Below, piece by piece: positions 8,496 through 16,402 of a stretch of 56,067 nt of DNA. Source of the stretch: a virus. The DNA lies in the IMG/VR virus record IMGVR_UViG_3300024262_000038, positions 1 through 56,067 of that record; one strand, given 5' to 3'. Numbering within the stretch: the stretch's first letter is position 1; each line of letters opens with the position of its first letter. The position numbers and the translations under genes were made by a program. The notes below the pieces were generated by a model that saw nothing but the letters and a program-made list of their open reading frames with translations, searched no databases and was not told the origin of the DNA.

Positions 8496-9088
8496 ATTTG
8501 AGTATACAGCCATCGTTTATAAATTAAATAGGCGGCGATTTCATCACGTTGTTTCTTGGAAGCATCGTGATGGCGATTAGCTTGGATGGTTGTAAATGAT
8601 TCGTTAACAAAATAATATCTTTTTCCGGTATATCGCATATAAAGTACTATTATCCTATTAAAACAAAACATAAAACTATCACGTCTGCCATTAAACTTTC
8701 CAATGACGACGTTTTTATATTCATCAATAACCTTTAGTATATCCTGGGTTTTAATCGTCTTGCTTGTGCCATTGCTAGCAAAATACAAACCGGTTACTGA
8801 TGTTCCGAGATCTATGGACACTGTTGAATCATGTTGCTCTATTCCTCTTCCGACTGGTTTGTGTACCCTTATAATTTTCGACGGTGTAATAAGGTATACC
8901 AGCTTATTTAATCTAGTAAGAATATTCACATACAGATGCACATAGTTGTTGTAAGACTGATTTGATACAAACCTGGAGTCTAGCTCTAGACAGACTTTGT
9001 TTGTCATTTTTAATTCATCGAAGAATTGTTCATATGACAAATTTTTTCCATCCTTAATTATATAACGTCCAGATAGTAAGCAAATCAT
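8483..9088 (-). CDS. YqgF/RuvX-like RNase H-fold Holliday junction resolvase
   Basis: A 201-residue protein. The C-terminal half has TVSIDLGTSVTGLYFAS (Asp93), YFVNESFTTIQANRHH (Glu163) and KKQRDEIAAYLIYKRWL (Asp182), matching in order the D-G-x-G, D-E-x-x-T-T and D-x-x-A-A-x-x-I-L motifs of YqgF/RuvX proteins. The first 85 residues are an extension of unknown role. Such an enzyme could resolve recombination intermediates before packaging, the job of endonuclease VII in T4. The start is set at ATG 9088 after GTGGAGGAAGC; an ATG at 9103 would place GGAGG inside the gene. It is the last gene of its unit. Confidence 0.65.
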   Translation of the reverse strand: MICLLSGRYIIKDGKNLSYEQFFDELKMTNKVCLELDSRFVSNQSYNNYVHLYVNILTRLNKLVYLITPSKIIRVHKPVGRGIEQHDSTVSIDLGTSVTGLYFASNGTSKTIKTQDILKVIDEYKNVVIGKFNGRRDSFMFCFNRIIVLYMRYTGKRYYFVNESFTTIQANRHHDASKKQRDEIAAYLIYKRWLYTQIKLA

Positions 9089-9109
9089 GCTTCCTCCACG
9101 CATTCCGAA

Positions 9110-9544
9110 TTAGGTTTGTTCAACCTCTTCCGATTCTTGGTCGGTTTCTTCCGATTCTTGAACACTCTCTTCCTCAATTTTGATTTCTTGAGGTGTCACT
9201 GATTCGATCTGCTCTTTTGTTATTTCCAAGCTCATTCTGTCTATGTTCAGAATGATTCCTTCATAATCTGCAAAGCCATCTGCTTCCATTTTATCCATCA
9301 CTGGATCAAATAGCTTGCCGATTTTGGATGCCAGAAAATCGGATGGGACACCAACAGTCATGCCATCTTTAGATTTGAAGTAACAATAATCAGGTGAACA
9401 ATCAATTTTCTTACAGAAGAGAATCTTGACCTGATCACATCCCTCCACTATGTCTTTTAGCTGAACAGACCCGACGAAATTGTTTTGCATAAATACCGCA
9501 ACAATCTTAGGTTCAACAAACAAGACCTGAACCTCAATCTTCAC
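9110..9544 (-). CDS. Unknown protein with acidic Glu/Ser-rich tail
   Basis: A 144-residue protein with a GTG start (9544) seven bases after AGGAGG. The first 110 residues look like a compact alpha/beta domain with several cysteines (FCKKIDCSPDYCYF). The last 30 or so residues are almost wholly Glu, Gln and Ser. No family recognised. It sits between the peptide-ligase genes and the resolvase and shares their terminator. Confidence 0.65.
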   Translation of the reverse strand: MKIEVQVLFVEPKIVAVFMQNNFVGSVQLKDIVEGCDQVKILFCKKIDCSPDYCYFKSKDGMTVGVPSDFLASKIGKLFDPVMDKMEADGFADYEGIILNIDRMSLEITKEQIESVTPQEIKIEEESVQESEETDQESEEVEQT

Positions 9545-9646
9545 TAATGCCTCCTAAAAATTCTTATACTCATACTATGCACTTATCTTCCCTCGATTCT
9601 CCCTGTGACCCCAGAAATTTAAACCTCCTTTCTTTCTATATATTTA

Positions 9647-10369
9647 TTAGATGGTTGCTGATATTGTTGGAGATCCATATCGCAAACCACAATATGCATC
9701 AGTTGACTCAGTTGACGTGTATGTATAATATTGTGTTGATGCTGTGATTGATGGTGTTGAAACATATGTTGTTGCCCATGTTCCATAATTCGACTGATCC
9801 GGTTGATGGAGGCAATGGTCATTAGCATCATTCAATTTAGAATATTTTTCTGAATATTCAGTGTATGAAATATTATTTTTAACAACATTCACCGCCAGTG
9901 ATATTATTTTTTGGAATATTTCATTATCATAATTAAGAAACAATGATAGGCATTTTTCACAACTATAATTAATTGCATTATATCTTAAATTGCTGAAAAC
10001 ACCTTCGTCTTTTGTAAAGAATATTTTTCCACGTGTATTCCCATAAAATAATCTTCTCAACGTGTTGCAATCGTGGAATTCATAAAACTTCTTCGTCAGA
10101 AATCTTACAATGTTACCAACATATTGCAATGATTTTTCCGAATGAATCTCGCAGCTAATTTGAGCAACATTGATAGAAAATATCATCACTGTTTTGAGAT
10201 TTTTCATATCATTAAGAGTAATAGTTATTTTTGGTGTATCGGATGTAACCATCATTACAAAGAAACTTCTCTTTCCAAACATCATAAAATTTCTATGTCC
10301 AACTGTATTAAACATGCTCCATTTCAACACCCTCTTCCGAAGCAGATCGTCCTGTATCTGTATTATCAT
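9647..10369 (-). CDS. Unknown protein with Ser/Thr/Tyr-rich C-terminus, in ligase cassette
   Basis: A 240-residue protein. The start at 10369 has AAAGGA seven bases upstream and overlaps the ATP-grasp gene by 62 bases; a second start at 10315 would overlap by only eight bases. The body is alpha/beta with scattered cysteines and no motif I recognise. The last 45 residues switch to a Ser/Thr/Tyr-rich stretch (STPSITASTQYYTYTSTEST then AYCGLRYGSP). Because it follows a ligase that joins carboxyls to amines, it could be a partner, a substrate or a third enzyme of the cassette. That is inference from position only. Confidence 0.65.
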   Translation of the reverse strand: MIIQIQDDLLRKRVLKWSMFNTVGHRNFMMFGKRSFFVMMVTSDTPKITITLNDMKNLKTVMIFSINVAQISCEIHSEKSLQYVGNIVRFLTKKFYEFHDCNTLRRLFYGNTRGKIFFTKDEGVFSNLRYNAINYSCEKCLSLFLNYDNEIFQKIISLAVNVVKNNISYTEYSEKYSKLNDANDHCLHQPDQSNYGTWATTYVSTPSITASTQYYTYTSTESTDAYCGLRYGSPTISATI

Positions 10370-11093
10370 TCAACTTTCCTTTGATGTATTTTCTAAATGC
10401 CTTGTATACAAAATTTGCTGATGTTGCATTTGATAAACACGGTGACGAATTTCCTTCCACACAATGTGCGTTCCCTTCAAGATCATAAATTATATCAAAT
10501 GATGCTACAACTATATCCAGTTCATTGATATATTCTGTTATCTTAGAAACGACGGTCTCATCATTATATGATGACATTTCATATTTCCATCCATTGGCTC
10601 CTGTTCTGACAAGCAGACTTCCTGGGTTGTCCCACTTCTGCGTCCAGATCTTTTCTTGCCAAAGGGAATTTCCATATTTATCTACGAATAATCTATATTC
10701 CTTTTTACTTTTTATAAATTTATTTATAAATTTGTATTCGAGTCCAGATAATAACTGTCGCTGAAATCCAAATAATATCAAATGACCTGTTCCATTCATA
10801 TGATATTTCTGGTGGACGATATAAATTTCATCATCCTGCATCTCACAGATTTTCACTCGTTCTATCTCATATGGTAGCCCTTTCCTATTTGTGGAAAGTC
10901 TTCGTATGCCTTTTTTACAATTAACGTCGAAGAGCCTCCCGGCTCCATCGTCATATGAATTGCCCCATCTAATTAATATATCGCATGGCTCCGATTCTGG
11001 AGCACACTCACAATTGAATAACCCAGCTATTGCCTGAGCTGATTCCATAGTATACTTTTCATTATAAACAACGAACATACTCTGATCAAACAT
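10308..11093 (-). CDS. ATP-grasp carboxylate-amine ligase
   Basis: A 261-residue protein ending in a typical ATP-grasp C-terminal lobe: KEYRLFVDKYGN at 131-142, VVASFDIIYDLEGN at 195-208 and CVEGNSSPCLSN at 211-222. Asp200, Glu213 and Asn215 occupy the Mg-ATP binding positions. Members make amide or peptide bonds through acyl-phosphates. I start it at ATG 11093, eleven bases after GGAG; a GTG at 11105 overlaps the ribosome-binding site. It follows a perfect hairpin and the 26-residue peptide gene, and lies in the same unit as a glutamine-synthetase-like ligase (11689-12498). The substrate is unknown. Confidence 0.8.
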   Translation of the reverse strand: MFDQSMFVVYNEKYTMESAQAIAGLFNCECAPESEPCDILIRWGNSYDDGAGRLFDVNCKKGIRRLSTNRKGLPYEIERVKICEMQDDEIYIVHQKYHMNGTGHLILFGFQRQLLSGLEYKFINKFIKSKKEYRLFVDKYGNSLWQEKIWTQKWDNPGSLLVRTGANGWKYEMSSYNDETVVSKITEYINELDIVVASFDIIYDLEGNAHCVEGNSSPCLSNATSANFVYKAFRKYIKGKLNDNTDTGRSASEEGVEMEHV

Positions 11094-11128
11094 ATAATTT
11101 TTCACTCCTTTGGCAACAAAATTTTAAT

Positions 11129-11157
11129 CTTGGATGTGAGGGCCAGTCACATCCAAG
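11129..11157 (-). terminator. Perfect 11-bp hairpin between peptide gene and ATP-grasp gene (possible attenuator)
   Basis: CTTGGATGTGA and TCACATCCAAG pair perfectly around a seven-base loop. On the minus strand the stem is followed by ATTAAAATTTTG, a poor T run. It lies 12 bases past the stop of the 26-residue peptide and 35 bases before the ATP-grasp start. A leaky terminator or RNA-stability element that makes more peptide mRNA than ligase mRNA is the simplest reading. Confidence 0.6.
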
Positions 11158-11169
11158 TTGACGTTATAA

Positions 11170-11250
11170 TTATTCTAATAATACTTCACACTCACTACAT
11201 GGCCCTAACGGGCCTACAAAACTAATTGCGCCAGTTATGAATCCTGACAT
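11170..11250 (-). CDS. 26-residue peptide ending in Glu; candidate ligase substrate
   Basis: A very short frame with one of the strongest ribosome-binding sites in the window (AAAGGAGG, then GTGGTGATTTAA before ATG 11250). The product runs MSGFITGAISFVG followed by PLGPCSECEVLLE. It has a hydrophobic Gly-containing first half, a GPLGPC turn, two cysteines two residues apart and a C-terminal Glu. It is flanked by a carboxylate-amine ligase of the glutamine-synthetase fold upstream and an ATP-grasp ligase downstream, and is closed by a hairpin. It is too small for homology by eye. It could be a modified peptide or protein tag, or a leader peptide. That it is translated is inferred from the ribosome-binding site. 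Confidence 0.5.
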   Translation of the reverse strand: MSGFITGAISFVGPLGPCSECEVLLE

Positions 11251-11688
11251 TTAAATCACCACCTCCTTTGTGTGATCTTGGTTTTATTTCGGCCTTTACA
11301 ACACTTATACTTCACATCAATCTATAACAAGATTACAAAATAATTATAAATCTATATGTTATATGCTACCCGCCAAACAAATATTTACATTATTTCATAA
11401 AAATGGAACAATTGATACTTCATATAGAATTTCTGGGTAGCTACACGCACCTCAGAAAAATGTAAAATTTTTCAACCCCTATCGTAATATCGTCTCACGA
11501 ATGTGTTATATCAAACTTTTTTATCAGAATTGAATATAACTCATGAAACAGGTATGCATCTGTAGAGATGAGTTGGATGTATGCAATCATCCACCACAAT
11601 TCCAGTGAAAATAGATTTATTAAAAAAATACACCAATAATGATGTGGCCGAAACAAATCTATTAAATCGTGGATTTAAGAAATTGAAA
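11251..11688 (-). other. Intergenic region upstream of the 26-residue peptide
   Basis: This is 438 bases without a convincing gene. An A/T-only inverted repeat (arms AAATTGAAAT/ATTTCAATTT) straddles the end of the amidoligase gene at about 11679-11704. A distant inverted repeat GCTACCC/GGGTAGC lies at about 11366-11438 (sequences near 11367 and 11431). On the minus strand TTGTTT, 18 bases, TATAGA is a weak sigma-70-like match ahead of the peptide gene. A 31-codon frame near 11582 lacks a good ribosome-binding site. Confidence 0.4.
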
Positions 11689-12498
11689 TTAAATTTCAAT
11701 TTTATTATCTGCGATATATTTCTGAATTATCGCATTTGCCTTGACGCAGTATGTCTTTGGCATTTTAGTCATGAAATTTTCCCATGTCTCCATATTGACC
11801 TCGGATGGCAACATCTTTCCTCGCACTCTGTGACTATTCCACATGTTGTAGTATGGAAGGAACATCCTCCACTCTTTGGGAGACAGAACTGATTTTATAT
11901 ATTTCAAATGAGTCTTATAATTGACAAGTGTGCTGCCAAATAATTCAACATTGAAATATGTTGAGTACACTATAGATAAAATGCAGAATGCCCATCTTGG
12001 ATCAGATAACCAGGAAGATGGTGTGCGCCATTCTACCGATTTTTTATGATCCTCACGGAACTCATTGCTTTTTCCATAACCCGATTGTTCAACCCTTGTC
12101 TTTCGACCGGGCTCACATAACAAGTATTTATGCTTTTCCCATTCATTCAGAACTTGCCGTATCTCATCTTTCTGTGGGCATTTGTCGAAATGAATATGTC
12201 CTCCTGTTGGAGGAGATCCGACTCCGCCCGCAATCATAATAAACTTATCAATTGAGGGATTCAATTTCTTAAATGCCTTCTCGACCATCACCAACGATAT
12301 TCCCATCTGAGCGATCACAAAAAATGGCTTCCCAGGATCCGGACGGAGTTCAACAACTCTATTTGAATGATCATATCCAATTCTCCCTCCACTTGGAAAT
12401 GCCGGATATTTAAATGACGTAAATTCCGATCCTGATTTTACCTTTGCTTTATAGCCGAATTCTGGATCACATCCTACGAACTTACCTTTATTAGACAC
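11689..12498 (-). CDS. Phage-type COOH-NH2 ligase (amidoligase, glutamine-synthetase-like fold)
   Basis: A 269-residue protein with motifs typical of phage-associated amidoligases: GCDPEFG at 9-15, VVELRPDPG at 48-56, GGHIHF at 99-104 and EWRTPSSWL at 156-164. The acidic and histidine positions would bind two metals and ATP, as in glutamine synthetase and gamma-glutamylcysteine ligase. Members are predicted to join a carboxylate to an amine on a peptide or protein. The start is GTG 12498, seven bases after AGGAGG. The gene is less A/T-rich by eye than its neighbours, which may mean transfer. It heads the unit that holds the 26-residue peptide and the ATP-grasp ligase. Confidence 0.8.
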   Translation of the reverse strand: MSNKGKFVGCDPEFGYKAKVKSGSEFTSFKYPAFPSGGRIGYDHSNRVVELRPDPGKPFFVIAQMGISLVMVEKAFKKLNPSIDKFIMIAGGVGSPPTGGHIHFDKCPQKDEIRQVLNEWEKHKYLLCEPGRKTRVEQSGYGKSNEFREDHKKSVEWRTPSSWLSDPRWAFCILSIVYSTYFNVELFGSTLVNYKTHLKYIKSVLSPKEWRMFLPYYNMWNSHRVRGKMLPSEVNMETWENFMTKMPKTYCVKANAIIQKYIADNKIEI

Positions 12499-12529
12499 GA
12501 AAAAACCTCCTGGGTTGATAAGGGTTTTA

Positions 12530-12550
12530 CGGGTGGTATACTACCACCCC
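12530..12550 (-). promoter_or_regulatory. Hairpin in the amidoligase leader
   Basis: GGGTGGTA and TACCACCC form an eight-pair stem with a three-base loop in the 5' leader, 30 to 50 bases before the GTG start. No T run follows on the coding strand, so an operator or leader RNA structure is more likely than a terminator. Confidence 0.45.
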
Positions 12551-12639
12551 AACCCTCGAGCTAGACTCCACAGCTTGCGCTGCTTTGTGAATAAAAATAT
12601 TTGCCTATTCAAATAATTAATATATGTACTTTTTTGAGA

Positions 12640-12672
12640 TTAACAAAAATTAGCAGTTCTCGTAAATACTAA
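12640..12672 (-). promoter_or_regulatory. Weak GAGAAC promoter motif for the ligase cassette
   Basis: Minus-strand AGTATTTACGAGAACTGCTA then ATTTTTG resembles the element found before other units, but the base after GAGAAC is T rather than A. It is about 160 bases upstream of the amidoligase start and points toward it. Confidence 0.4.
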
Positions 12673-12849
12673 ATTAATAATATTGAAATAATAGAAGTGA
12701 TGAAATAAAAATATCTTTTGTAAAAAAGATTATTTTGTATATTATATGATATTAAATAAAGATAACAAATTTTACTTATGTGTATTAATAAACTATAGAG
12801 AATTATTTTTATGTAAAAAATTTTAAACATAAATTTTTTGCTTACGCGT

Positions 12850-12904
12850 GTATAAACGGATGGTCAACGTTCTTACGAACGCAACACATCCTTCCAATTT
12901 ATAC
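12850..12904 (-). ncRNA. Three-tier stem-loop with GNRA-type loop downstream of helicase gene
   Basis: Reading the minus strand, GTATAAA (12904-12898) pairs with TTTATAC (12856-12850), GGATG (12891-12887) with CATCC (12862-12858), and CGTTC (12881-12877) with GAACG (12872-12868), closed by a GTAA tetraloop. No T run follows, so it is not a standard terminator. It lies 29 bases past the helicase stop codon. A structured 3' end or small RNA is an inference. Confidence 0.4.
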
Positions 12905-12932
12905 CTTTTATATCTTTAAGAGAACTAACTAG

Positions 12933-15900
12933 TTAATTCAAGAAAGCGAATTCTTTTATATGAATTCTTTCCTTCCAAACGAACATAAGTTTATTAGGCT
13001 TATCAATTGTTTGAAGAATTGATTTATTTGCAAAGTCCGTAACCTTTACAATTTTATCATAGATGAATGATCCTATCTTCAAAATTGATTTCCATAAATC
13101 TTGTTTATCATGATGTAATGTATAATTTTGTAAATAAACATTATAATTGCTTTCAAAGTTTTTCCCACCACGATATATTAAATAGTTAGTCAATTTGTCA
13201 TTCAGCGACAAATTGCAATTTTTATCTATGAATTTAGAAATAGTTTTCTTATCATACTTATTTTTATTTATACAATTCAATAGTGTATCTGATATTGGTT
13301 TATAAAATAATTCTTTGAATCTATTATATATAGAACTACCAACTGCAGTGCATGATTTTTGATAATATATATTTCTAGATTGTAATGTATTAAATAGAGA
13401 AAGTACTGTTTTTGAAAATATCTCCAATTTTTTATTTTCGATGATTGTTGGTTTGAGAATACTAAAACAATAATCATCCATGGTTGAGTGATCATAATTT
13501 TTGATCAGACAAATTTTTGCTGTTTCAATTTGAAAGATAAAATGGATTATATAATAACAATCCAACATAGTCTCAACATTGATATGATGTTCCGTTCCAT
13601 TCAAAGATTTCTGGAATATCGCAAGCATTCTGGACATTCCTTTTTTATTGTGCAATGAAAATGATTTTAATAGTTTATCTAGTTCATGGTTGTATTCAGA
13701 TTCTATTCTATTAAATAATTGATCGTTATTCTTTTTAACATGTGAGAATATTTTTCTCATTGATTGCATTTCTTTTTCCAAACTGTTTATAATGATATTG
13801 TTGAATCCAAGTTTCCATTTTTCTTTATAGATTTTCTTATTAATTTTTTTGGATAAAAAAACATTTTCCTTTTCATTTAGATTGGTGGATTCTTTTATTG
13901 CGTTGTAAACCCACTCACTTATTGTTTTTAATGATTCTCTGCCTGTGTCAAATTTTTTGTCAATTTTAGTCACATCGTCAACTTTGTTTTCTTTATCTTT
14001 CTTAATTTCATTATCGTTGTAGTCACAGCGTTTAATATTATATCTCGAACGCTCCATGGCTTCCAAAGCGATTCCTTTCTTATCATTGTATGCATATATA
14101 TAAACAGCTGGTTTCTTTTTAAGAATCTTTCCACGTTCACCGAAGAATCTTCCAAGGGTCTGATTTATAGAATCTGTCATCTTGTTTACTGAAATCTCAT
14201 AATATTTTTCTTTGAGATCTTCATTACGATTCAATTCATCAAATATAGAATCTTCATCGGGTCCAAGTTTATTTCCATATACTTTCATAAATGTTTTTGC
14301 AAGTGATTTTGGATTCTCTGGCGAAATGAAATAATGAACTTCTTTAATAGGATTATCAGACTTATCTCTTTTAATAAATATGTTACTTCCTTTGATAGAT
14401 GTAGATGTTATATCTCCCTCGAACTGATTGTTTGAAATAACTAATATGGATTCGGGATCATCTTTCTTAAGTGATTTTATAAATTCACGAATAGAATCTT
14501 TATTTTTAGAAATAGGAAGCAGATCATTATATTCATTTTTTTCTGTAAAAATATATGCGAGTGCAGATTCACTTTCATTTTCAATTTTATTTGTCCTGTC
14601 TTCAATATTAACACCATCAAAATTGTTTTTCATATATTCAACAGGAATTATTTCTGTTGTTAGAATTATTGTCTGGATATCATTCTCGTAAAAGATGTTA
14701 AAGAAATTTTTCTTTTGACTGTCTGGTACGAATAATAGATTACCAGCTTTGAAATTTTTATCTTGAAAATTTAATGGATTTATAATTTTGAATTCGTTAT
14801 CTTTGAAAAGATCCTTATTCATTGAGAGTTCTGGATCATCTAGAAATTTGACAGCATCTTCAATATTTTTATTATACTTTCTTTTTAATTTGGATTTTAA
14901 ATTATTTATCCTTCTTGACACATTGTGCCTCACTTCATCAGTATCAGCCTCTTTCATATGTTTTTCAGCTAGCTTTATCTGATCCATTATAGTTTCGAGA
15001 CTATCGTATTTTGAAGAATACACGGCAGATGCTGCATTCAGTTCCTCTATAGTTAGGAATGGTGAATTCAATAAAGGAAACTCGTCGAATATCAGTGTGG
15101 CAGAATCAGACCAATATTTTAGATTTTTCTCATTCATTTGTTTGAAGTGATATAAGAAATTACTTTGGTCTATGAAAAATATTTTATTGTTATGTTCTGT
15201 AATTGTATGTTTGAATATATCATTATATTGTTTTGTCGCTTCAGCTAATTCCTTTTTGATTTCATTTAATAATTTTTTACTTAAGAATAATATCTTTATT
15301 TTGTATTTGTCATGGTTTGTATAATTTCCATTGCCAGGGAACACTTCAGATTTGTCCAATTGTATATCTTCTATTATTATAGGTTTCTTGGATTCAAAAT
15401 ATGATTCGTCAATTTTATATGATATTGATCTATAGTCAGGATTCATACAATAACCATCATCATCTATCTTTTCCAAAAATCTTTTTGTTATCCACCATGA
15501 TGTCTTCAGATCGTTAGTGAGAAACTTCTCTACATTATTAAACACCTTGAGGTCCATACAATGATTATATGCGACTGGGTCGGTTTTCTGCATGCTTTCG
15601 ACTACAACCAAACCAATGCCATTTAGTTTTGGATATCTGTGAATATTTTTAATTATTTCATTTAGATGTTTGTAGATCATTCTCGAACTTACCACAAAAT
15701 TTCCACTTAGCGGATTCTTATTAGTTGTATTTTGAGAATTATGCTTCCATTGAAAACGCACCAGTTCTTTCTCTCTGGTATTTTTGTGCTCAAATCTTAT
15801 GCTCTGTGAATCTGTTTTAGAATCTTTCGACACCAAAAAACCATCATATATAAATTCAGTATGCTCGGCATTTATGCCAGACTTGATGTTATCATATAAA

Positions 15901-16196
15901 TCTGGAAATGATGACTTTATAATTTTTCTTAGTATTTCACTTTTGGATTTTAACAATTCTGGGTTTTTTGATTTTTTGTTTTTTGATTGTCCGTGGATGG
16001 AACTGTAACTATTGTATTTTTCGACTGTCTGTTTTATGGACGGGCATATATAAAATATTGCCTTATCTCCATATGAGTCAATTATATCTGGAGGCGGGTT
16101 TGAGAGATTATTGAAAATGCCAAACGACTTTCCACAACCCTCATTCCCACGAAGAACAGTAAATACACTGTTTAATTCTTCATTGTTAATCAACAT
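12933..16196 (-). CDS. Large SF2 helicase-like protein
   Basis: A 1087-residue protein with motif I GNEGCGKS at 17-24, a motif II-like LIFDEFPLL near 368-376, a motif III-like TIILTTEIIP near 505-515, and motif VI QTLGRFFGERGK near 678-689 (Q-x-x-G-R-x-x-x-x-R). The order fits a superfamily 2 helicase or translocase with long insertions and a roughly 350-residue C-terminal helical extension with no recognised motif. The start ATG 16196 has AAAGGAG. It stands alone between its own promoter motif (16271-16300) and a long intergenic region. It is not recognisably a terminase: no nuclease motif was found. Its exact role (replication, transcription or defence) is open. Confidence 0.65.
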   Translation of the reverse strand: MLINNEELNSVFTVLRGNEGCGKSFGIFNNLSNPPPDIIDSYGDKAIFYICPSIKQTVEKYNSYSSIHGQSKNKKSKNPELLKSKSEILRKIIKSSFPDLYDNIKSGINAEHTEFIYDGFLVSKDSKTDSQSIRFEHKNTREKELVRFQWKHNSQNTTNKNPLSGNFVVSSRMIYKHLNEIIKNIHRYPKLNGIGLVVVESMQKTDPVAYNHCMDLKVFNNVEKFLTNDLKTSWWITKRFLEKIDDDGYCMNPDYRSISYKIDESYFESKKPIIIEDIQLDKSEVFPGNGNYTNHDKYKIKILFLSKKLLNEIKKELAEATKQYNDIFKHTITEHNNKIFFIDQSNFLYHFKQMNEKNLKYWSDSATLIFDEFPLLNSPFLTIEELNAASAVYSSKYDSLETIMDQIKLAEKHMKEADTDEVRHNVSRRINNLKSKLKRKYNKNIEDAVKFLDDPELSMNKDLFKDNEFKIINPLNFQDKNFKAGNLLFVPDSQKKNFFNIFYENDIQTIILTTEIIPVEYMKNNFDGVNIEDRTNKIENESESALAYIFTEKNEYNDLLPISKNKDSIREFIKSLKKDDPESILVISNNQFEGDITSTSIKGSNIFIKRDKSDNPIKEVHYFISPENPKSLAKTFMKVYGNKLGPDEDSIFDELNRNEDLKEKYYEISVNKMTDSINQTLGRFFGERGKILKKKPAVYIYAYNDKKGIALEAMERSRYNIKRCDYNDNEIKKDKENKVDDVTKIDKKFDTGRESLKTISEWVYNAIKESTNLNEKENVFLSKKINKKIYKEKWKLGFNNIIINSLEKEMQSMRKIFSHVKKNNDQLFNRIESEYNHELDKLLKSFSLHNKKGMSRMLAIFQKSLNGTEHHINVETMLDCYYIIHFIFQIETAKICLIKNYDHSTMDDYCFSILKPTIIENKKLEIFSKTVLSLFNTLQSRNIYYQKSCTAVGSSIYNRFKELFYKPISDTLLNCINKNKYDKKTISKFIDKNCNLSLNDKLTNYLIYRGGKNFESNYNVYLQNYTLHHDKQDLWKSILKIGSFIYDKIVKVTDFANKSILQTIDKPNKLMFVWKERIHIKEFAFLN

Positions 16197-16270
16197 GGGT
16201 TTACTCCTTTCTTATTTTAATTTTGTTATGCGAAAAAATATTTGATTTTTTTAAGCAATAAAAATGTATT

Positions 16271-16300
16271 CTTGTTTTTGTTTTGTTCTCTAAAAGAAAG
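16271..16300 (-). promoter_or_regulatory. GAGAAC promoter motif for the helicase gene
   Basis: Minus-strand CTTTCTTTTAGAGAACAAAA then CAAAAACAAG lies about 90 bases before the helicase start. It is divergent from the matching element at 16375-16402. Confidence 0.6.
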
Positions 16301-16374
16301 AAATAATGCAATCGTACTGCCTCTGGCATACAAGTAATGAATATCTGTACTTTTAAGCACTAAAAAAATATATC

Positions 16375-16402
16375 TTAATTTTTAGAGAACAATTAAAAAC
16401 AG
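16375..16402 (+). promoter_or_regulatory. GAGAAC promoter motif for the rightward unit at 16441
   Basis: TTAATTTTTAGAGAACAATT then AAAAACAG lies about 57 bases before ATG 16441. With the minus-strand copy at 16271-16300 it makes a divergent promoter region that splits the leftward and rightward halves of the window. Confidence 0.65.

Larger units (their letters stand above)
12499..12932 (-). other. Intergenic region between helicase gene and amidoligase gene
   Basis: This is 434 very A/T-rich bases with no credible gene. It contains a short hairpin close to the amidoligase start (12530-12550), a GAGAAC-type motif (12640-12672) and a multi-tier inverted structure (12850-12904), all listed separately. 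Confidence 0.6.

Noticed and set aside
9560-9646. Possible second short peptide after AAAGGAGG downstream of the 240-residue gene (about 11-14 codons)
   Set aside because: It looks slightly like the 26-residue peptide start (TTTAAATTTCTGG versus TTTAAATGTCAGG), but there is no ATG, GTG or TTG at the right place, only ATT or CTG. It could be a decayed copy; not called as a gene.
11489-11584. 31-codon minus-strand frame between amidoligase and peptide genes
   Set aside because: Only a weak GGTGG upstream and no notable features; likely chance.
12933-16196. Large terminase subunit
   Set aside because: The Walker A and B motifs fit superficially, but there is no downstream nuclease domain pattern, and a QxxGRxxR-type motif VI points to an SF2 helicase.
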